Assembly (NCBI GenBank): GCA_035556755.1
Contig: DATMEP010000150.1
Coordinates: 1 to 19,265 of the forward strand
DNA from: VRUE01 sp035556755
Lineage (GTDB): Bacteria; Actinomycetota; Thermoleophilia; Solirubrobacterales; 70-9
DNA: 19,265 bases
Direction: 5' to 3'
Every line of letters starts with the position of its first letter. Within the stretch, counting starts at the first letter, position 1. The translations under genes were made by a program, and so were the position numbers. Below the pieces are notes generated by a model. That model saw only the letters and a list, made by a program, of their open reading frames with translations. It had not been told where the DNA came from and ran no database searches. Below, piece by piece: positions 15,538 to 19,265 of this stretch.

Positions 15538-17174
15538 CGCTGTGCTCCTCCGCGTTTCTTCGGCTTCTTGTTGGGGATCTTGACGTTGGCCGAGCGCGCC
15601 ATCCCGACCATCTGGTCGTTGGTCAGCACCCGCAGCAGGCTGTTCGCGATCCAGTAGGTGTTATCCCCCCTGTGCCAGGCGATCAGCCTGATCCGGTCGC
15701 CGTCGAGGAAGATCTCGTACTCGCGATCGCGGATCGTCTGGGTGATGCTGGGGCCGCTCAGAATAGGGGGGTCGCTCCATCCCTGGATTCCCTGGACCCC
15801 GAAGTAGTGGACGCCGTCGGGGAGTTCGAGGGTCAGCACCATCCGGTAGGCGCCGTGGCGGTTGTCGTCGGGGTCCTTGAAGTGGTAGACGCGCGGGTCC
15901 TGGACGTGGAGGTAGGGGTTGCTTTCCACGTAGGCGGCGCCCGGGGGCAGCCTGGTCGGGTAGAAGACCGGGAAGCCGTGACTGACCTTTCGCGTCACGG
16001 CCTTCGCCTCCAGCTCACCAGCTTCGTGGGCGGAGACCAGACCGTCGTCCCCGGGCCGCTTTGCCTTCACCTGCGGCTTCGGCTTGCTCTTGCCACGCTT
16101 CGCTTTCTTCCTGCCTTTGCCCTTGCCCTTCCGCTTTGGCTTGGACCCCCCGTCGGCCTCTTCCAGAGAGCCGCGCGGACCGCCGCTCGCTTCGATGCCG
16201 AGGAACTGGTCGACCGCGCCCTGGATCACTTCCGGCGAGGCGTAGACGAAGCTCGGCCCCAGTTCGGCCGGAAAGTCGACCTCGTTGATTTCGGCGTTGC
16301 GCGAGGCGATCAACAGCTTCATCACCTCGATCATCGACTTCGTATCGCTGATGTCCGAACTCGTGTATTCCGTGAAGATGTCGATCAGATCGCCTTCGCC
16401 CAGGACATCAAGCGCCAGGTCCGAAATCGGCACCCGCTGGCGGGCGGCGCTGAGGAAGTCCTGCTGGCGCGCGGCGCGGACCAGATCGGTGTCGGTGTGG
16501 CGGAAGCGCACGTACTCGAGCGCCCGTTTCCCACACATCAGCTGGTAGCCCGGCTGCACGTTGATCTCGGCGTACTGTTCGGAGGATTCCTCGTTGGAGT
16601 GGTAGTAGCGACGGTCGATGTCGACGTAGACGCAGCCGATCGCATAGACGGCGCGGACGAAGCCGAGGTAGTCGACGTTGACAATATGGTTGATCGGCAG
16701 GCCGGTCAGTTCCTTCACCACCTGCAGGGTCAGCTTCGGACCGCCGTAGGCGAAGGCGGCGGAGAACTTTTCGGTGCCGACGCCGGGGATTTCGACCTTG
16801 AGGTCGCGCGGGATCGACATCAGCGCGATCGCGTCGTTGTCGGGGTCGAGGCGGAGCAGGATCGTCGTGTCCGAGCGTCCCGGGTCTTCCGGTTCGGAGG
16901 CCCGCTTGTCGGAACCGAGGATGAGGATGTTCTGCGCCTCGCCCCCCGTGGTCTCCTTGAGGACGCCGTCGACTGCGTTTCTGAGTTTGTCGTTGTGCCC
17001 GAGGCGCTCGGCGATGTTCTCGATCTTGATCAGGCCGCTGGCACTGACCGCGGTGGCGGTCGCGAGGACGATCACGATCGAGGCAAGCAGGAAGCGCCAC
17101 CAGTAGCGCTTCGGCTTCGGTGGCGGCTCGTGGTCGCCGGAGGGCGGCGGCTTCTTGAAAGCCGGCTCGATCAC
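15534..17174 (-). CDS. LCP family (LytR-CpsA-Psr) cell-wall glycopolymer ligase with extra C-terminal domain
   Basis: A 546-residue membrane protein. A short Pro/Lys-rich cytoplasmic N-terminus leads to one transmembrane helix at about 27-46 (FLLASIVIVLATATAVSASG). The extracellular LCP domain at about 80-245 has the catalytic landmarks NILILGSDKR, PGRSDTTILLRLD, ALMSIPRDLKVEIPG, and ALEYVRFRHTDTDLVRAARQQDFL (conserved Asp and Arg residues). LCP enzymes transfer lipid-linked glycopolymers to peptidoglycan. A linker at about 344-373 is almost purely Lys/Arg/Gly/Pro. A 150-residue C-terminal domain follows (FPVFYPTRLPPGAAY, YRMVLTLELPDGVHYFGVQGIQGW, YEIFLDGDRIRLIAWHRGDNTYWIANSLLRVLTNDQMVGMARS) that is not the usual LytR_C domain. 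The GTG start at 17174 is chosen, four bases after the M20 stop and preceded by GGGGG; longer readings only overlap M20. Confidence 0.9.
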   Translation of the reverse strand: MIEPAFKKPPPSGDHEPPPKPKRYWWRFLLASIVIVLATATAVSASGLIKIENIAERLGHNDKLRNAVDGVLKETTGGEAQNILILGSDKRASEPEDPGRSDTTILLRLDPDNDAIALMSIPRDLKVEIPGVGTEKFSAAFAYGGPKLTLQVVKELTGLPINHIVNVDYLGFVRAVYAIGCVYVDIDRRYYHSNEESSEQYAEINVQPGYQLMCGKRALEYVRFRHTDTDLVRAARQQDFLSAARQRVPISDLALDVLGEGDLIDIFTEYTSSDISDTKSMIEVMKLLIASRNAEINEVDFPAELGPSFVYASPEVIQGAVDQFLGIEASGGPRGSLEEADGGSKPKRKGKGKGRKKAKRGKSKPKPQVKAKRPGDDGLVSAHEAGELEAKAVTRKVSHGFPVFYPTRLPPGAAYVESNPYLHVQDPRVYHFKDPDDNRHGAYRMVLTLELPDGVHYFGVQGIQGWSDPPILSGPSITQTIRDREYEIFLDGDRIRLIAWHRGDNTYWIANSLLRVLTNDQMVGMARSANVKIPNKKPKKRGGAQR

Positions 17175-17178
17175 CGGC

Positions 17179-18267
17179 TCAGCCCCCGAGCTGCGCCGGG
17201 ATCGAGCGCAGGAAGGACTCCAGCGTCTGCCGATAGGTCTCCAGCGAGGAGATCGAGACCCACTCCTCGGGGCCGTGGTGCCCGGCCCCGGTCGGGCCGA
17301 ACTCGACCGCCGGCACCCCCAGGCGGAGGAAGGAGACGGCATCGGAGGCGCCGTCGCGACCGACGCTCATCGGCTCGCCGTCGTGATGCGCCCGGGTCGC
17401 CTCGCTCAACGCCCGCACGTAGGGCAGGTCCCGGTCGACGACCGCCGGCGGCCGCGTGAAGAGCGTTTCGACGGTCGCGTCCGGGACGGTGCGAACCTGC
17501 TCCAGCACCTCGGCTGGGTCCTGGTCGGGCAGGTAGCGGATGTCGACGTCGATCGCGCATCGGTCGGGCACCTTGTTGAGCGCGTCCCCACCCCAGATGC
17601 GGCCGAGATTGATCGAGGGGCGGTCGAACAGCTCCGAGCTGTGCCGGGCGAACGGTAGCGACTCGATACTGCGGAAAACGTCGTGTGCCTTCAGCACCGC
17701 GTTGTCGCCCAGCCAGGGCGTGGCCCCGTGCGCGGCGGTGCCGCTCACCTGCAACCGCAGAGCCAGCACGCCCTTGGCCTCGACCCCGATGTGGAGGTCG
17801 GTCGGCTCGCCGGTGATCGCGAAGTCGCCGAGGAAGCCGCTGTCGACCAGGTGATCGCTGCCCCGCTCCGCTTCCTCCTCGGACTCCTCGTCGCCGACGA
17901 TCCCGAGCCGCACCCGTACCTGCGCCTGGTCGCGCATCGCCGCCGTCGTCACCAGCATCGCCGCCAGAGCGCCCTTCATGTCATAGGCGCCGCGCCCGTA
18001 GAGCCGGTCGCCCTCGACGCGGGGCTCGAACTGCTCAGGCAATCCCGGGACGACGTCAAGGTGGCCGTGCAGGACGACCGTCGGCGCTTCCTCCGGGCCG
18101 ACTTCCGCCCGCAGCACGGGCAGGCCCCGCACCTCGTCCTCCTCGGCCTCTATCCCCCTCGCCTCGAGCCAGCCTTTGACGAAACCGGCTACCTCCAGGA
18201 CGCCCTCCGGCTCCGAGGTGTCGTAGCCGATCAGCCGAGTGGCGAGAGCCACCAGCTCATCGCTCAT
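17179..18267 (-). CDS. M20 family metallopeptidase (ArgE/DapE/ACY1/CPG2 type)
   Basis: A 362-residue zinc aminoacylase/peptidase-fold enzyme, likely cytoplasmic. The metal site is visible: His69 and Asp71 in LHGHLDVVPG, bridging Asp96 in YGRGAYDMKGALAAM, catalytic Glu127 with Glu128 in GDEESEEE, Glu near 154 in ITGEPTD, and the late His in GAGHHGPEEWVS. The lid/dimerisation domain begins around GVLALRLQVSGTAAHGATP. The length fits DapE/ArgE-like enzymes, but the family also contains carboxypeptidases and dipeptidases. No lysine or arginine biosynthesis genes are nearby to choose the substrate. The ATG has AGGAG six bases upstream. It is the first gene after the structured gap behind atpC and is followed after 4 bp by the LCP gene, so it probably opens the surface-polymer operon. 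Confidence 0.88.
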   Translation of the reverse strand: MSDELVALATRLIGYDTSEPEGVLEVAGFVKGWLEARGIEAEEDEVRGLPVLRAEVGPEEAPTVVLHGHLDVVPGLPEQFEPRVEGDRLYGRGAYDMKGALAAMLVTTAAMRDQAQVRVRLGIVGDEESEEEAERGSDHLVDSGFLGDFAITGEPTDLHIGVEAKGVLALRLQVSGTAAHGATPWLGDNAVLKAHDVFRSIESLPFARHSSELFDRPSINLGRIWGGDALNKVPDRCAIDVDIRYLPDQDPAEVLEQVRTVPDATVETLFTRPPAVVDRDLPYVRALSEATRAHHDGEPMSVGRDGASDAVSFLRLGVPAVEFGPTGAGHHGPEEWVSISSLETYRQTLESFLRSIPAQLGG

Positions 18268-18296
18268 CTGCAGCTCCTATCGCGCAGCCGAGTTTG

Positions 18297-18314
18297 ACCA
18301 CACCAGGGTGTGGT
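18297..18314. other. Short perfect hairpin upstream of the M20 gene
   Basis: ACCACACC (18297-18304) and GGTGTGGT (18307-18314) form a near-perfect palindrome, a 7-bp stem with a CAGG tetraloop. It lies 30 bp upstream of the M20 start. It could be an operator for a dimeric regulator or a weak terminator for the atp operon; no T-run follows on either strand. Confidence 0.4.
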
Positions 18315-18338
18315 GAATGTCGGATGCGCCCCCGCGTG

Positions 18339-18488
18339 GGGGCGATCCGGTACCCCTTCGGCGGAATGTCGCCGAAGGCGGCGATATGCAATCTGGTGCT
18401 CGCGCGGCCGTAGGCCGCGCTGGAGATCTGTCGCTAAGCGCGAAGCGCGTGCGACATCAATTCCGCCGAAGGGGTACCGGATCGCCCC
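18339..18488. repeat. 150 bp long-armed palindromic element directly after atpC
   Basis: Perfect 28-bp inverted arms (18339-18366 and 18461-18488; ends GGGGCGATCC, inner ends TTCGGCGGAA on the left) enclose a second pair, TGTCGC/GCGACA (18367-18372 and 18451-18456, with TCAA unpaired). At the centre is a perfect 8-bp hairpin, GCGCGGCC-GTA-GGCCGCGC (18402-18420). Smaller hairpins inside are TCGCCG-AAGG-CGGCGA (18369-18384) and GCGC-GAA-GCGC (18438-18448). All major pairs share a centre near 18411-18413. The right arm ends one base before the atpC stop codon. A further hairpin, CGCCCCC-GCGT-GGGGGCG (18327-18344), overlaps and competes with the left arm. No coding sequence or T-run is seen. It could be an intergenic repeat (REP/MITE-like), a cruciform-forming site, or a structured 3' element of the atp mRNA. 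Confidence 0.85.
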
Positions 18489-18489
18489 G

Positions 18490-18903
18490 TCACCCCTGGG
18501 CGATCGCGAGAAATGCCTCGGCCCGGTCGCGATCCTTCTCGGCGCGGGACCGGGCGCCGCTGCCCTCCTCGGACTCGGCGAGACGCTGCTCGGCGTCGGC
18601 CAGCTGGTCTTTCAGCGTGGCCGGGTCGAGGTCCTCGGGATCGATCGCCTCCTCGATCAGCAGCCGCGCCCGGTTGCCGAAGACCTGCAGCCAGCCGTGT
18701 GCCTGGGCGTAGCGCCGCGTCTCGCTGTCGCTCAGGTGCAGGCGCAGCTCGGTCGGGCGCAGCGCCGCCAGCAGTGGCGCGTGGTTGGCGAGGATGCCGA
18801 TCTCGCCGACCGCGGTGCGGGTCGAGACCTGGCGGACCTCGCCGCTGAAGACCTCCCCCTCCGGGGTGAGGACCTCGACCTCGAAAGCGCTATCTCCAGC
18901 CAA
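18490..18903 (-). CDS. atpC: F0F1 ATP synthase subunit epsilon
   Basis: A 137-residue protein of normal length. The N-terminal beta-sandwich (about 5-85) reads FEVEVLTPEGEVFSGEVRQVSTRTAVGEIGILANHAPLLAAL, which contains the family signature GEIGILANHAPLLA. The C-terminal part is a helical hairpin (ATLKDQLADAEQRLAESEEG, RAEKDRDRAEAFLAIAQG). Epsilon belongs to the rotor stalk of F1, couples rotation to F0 and can inhibit ATP hydrolysis. The start is a TTG at 18901-18903, ten bases after the atpD stop with AGGGG about eight bases upstream; no ATG or GTG fits. It is the last gene of the atp operon in the usual order atpD-atpC. Its stop is immediately followed by the palindromic element. Confidence 0.96.
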   Translation of the reverse strand: MAGDSAFEVEVLTPEGEVFSGEVRQVSTRTAVGEIGILANHAPLLAALRPTELRLHLSDSETRRYAQAHGWLQVFGNRARLLIEEAIDPEDLDPATLKDQLADAEQRLAESEEGSGARSRAEKDRDRAEAFLAIAQG

Positions 18904-18913
18904 CGCGTCGCCC

Positions 18914-19264
18914 CTAAGCCGCGGCCGCGGCCTCGCGGTCGGCGGTCACCTGGTCGATGCCGCCCTTCATGTAGAAGGCGCCCTCGGGCAGCTCGTCGTG
19001 CTCGCCGTCGAGGATCTCGCGGAAGCCGCGCACCGTCTCGGCCACCGGCACGTACTCGCCGCTGCGGCCGGTGAACTGCTCGGCGACGAAGAACGGCTGC
19101 GAGAGGAAGCGCTCGATCTTGCGCGCGCGCGAGACCGTCTGCTTGTCCTCGTCGGAGAGCTCGTCGATGCCGAGGATCGCGATGATGTCCTGCAGCTCCT
19201 TGTAGCGCTGCAGCACCTCCTGTACCTCGGTCGCGGTGCGGTAGTGCTCTTCGCCGACGACGTC
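18914..19264 (-). CDS. atpD: F0F1 ATP synthase subunit beta (C-terminal part, cut by window edge)
   Basis: The last 116 codons of the catalytic beta subunit; the frame is open to the right edge. Visible: EEHYRTATEVQEVLQRYKELQDIIAILGIDELSDEDKQTVSRARKIERFLSQPFFVAEQFTG. This holds the DELSDED version of the DELSEED loop that contacts gamma/epsilon during rotary coupling, followed by GFREILDGEHDELPEGAFYMKGGI. The Walker motifs are outside the window. The C-terminus ends in a poly-Ala run (REAAAAA). The apparent start at 19216 is an internal codon and is not the true start. It is followed after 10 bp by atpC. Confidence 0.97.
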   Translation of the reverse strand, partial: DVVGEEHYRTATEVQEVLQRYKELQDIIAILGIDELSDEDKQTVSRARKIERFLSQPFFVAEQFTGRSGEYVPVAETVRGFREILDGEHDELPEGAFYMKGGIDQVTADREAAAAA

Positions 19265-19265
19265 G

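Noticed and set aside
18327..18344. Intrinsic terminator for the atp operon
   Set aside because: The CGCCCCC/GGGGGCG hairpin is strong, but no T-run follows on either strand and it competes with the left arm of the larger palindrome, so it is described as part of that element.

Overview
This 19.3 kb window is high-GC, gene-dense chromosomal DNA with frequent GTG/TTG starts. It looks like an actinobacterium, and I infer the class Thermoleophilia (Solirubrobacterales/Gaiellales-like). The inference rests on the style of the secreted protein, the ArsR-type regulator with its C-terminal half, the sigma factor/Ogt pair and the LCP protein. No marker here proves the class. Nothing points to a prophage, plasmid, transposon or CRISPR array: this is mostly core genome.

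Layout. Left part (1-3350): the 3' end of a cupredoxin gene (+), nadC for NAD synthesis (-), a translationally coupled ECF-type sigma factor and O6-alkylguanine-DNA alkyltransferase (+), a secreted Glu-rich protein of unknown function (+), and a phospholipase/carboxylesterase-type hydrolase (-). Middle part (3430-9954, all -): in transcription order, a sugar-nucleotide pyrophosphorylase, comF, a short hibernation factor (hpf), secA, a SnoaL-like protein and prfB. The order comF-hpf-secA-prfB is an old conserved bacterial arrangement. prfB carries the classic +1 programmed frameshift site CTTTGAC, which adds 43 residues upstream of the first Met in the downstream frame and gives a 372-residue RF2. 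Next come ahcY (-, short archaeal/Thermotoga-like form) and, divergent from it, an ArsR-family regulator (+); a relatively AT-rich 220 bp regulatory gap separates them.

Right part (12081-19265, all -): in transcription order, atpD (partial), atpC, a 222 bp gap dominated by a 150 bp palindrome, an M20 metallopeptidase, an LCP (LytR-CpsA-Psr) protein with an unusual C-terminal domain, UDP-glucose dehydrogenase, a second sugar-nucleotide pyrophosphorylase, a probable 54-codon small gene, and a PGI/PMI-family sugar isomerase. From M20 to the isomerase the genes are packed with gaps of at most 4 bp or overlaps, so they are probably one operon. It supplies nucleotide sugars (UDP-glucuronate, NDP-hexose, hexose-phosphate interconversion) and a ligase that could attach the resulting glycopolymer to the cell wall.

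The most interesting items are two large imperfect palindromes (13075-13239 and 18339-18488), each built of concentric stems; the small ORF that exactly tiles the first one between two operon genes; the RF2 frameshift site; the sigma-Ogt pair; and the structured gap between ahcY and its divergent regulator.
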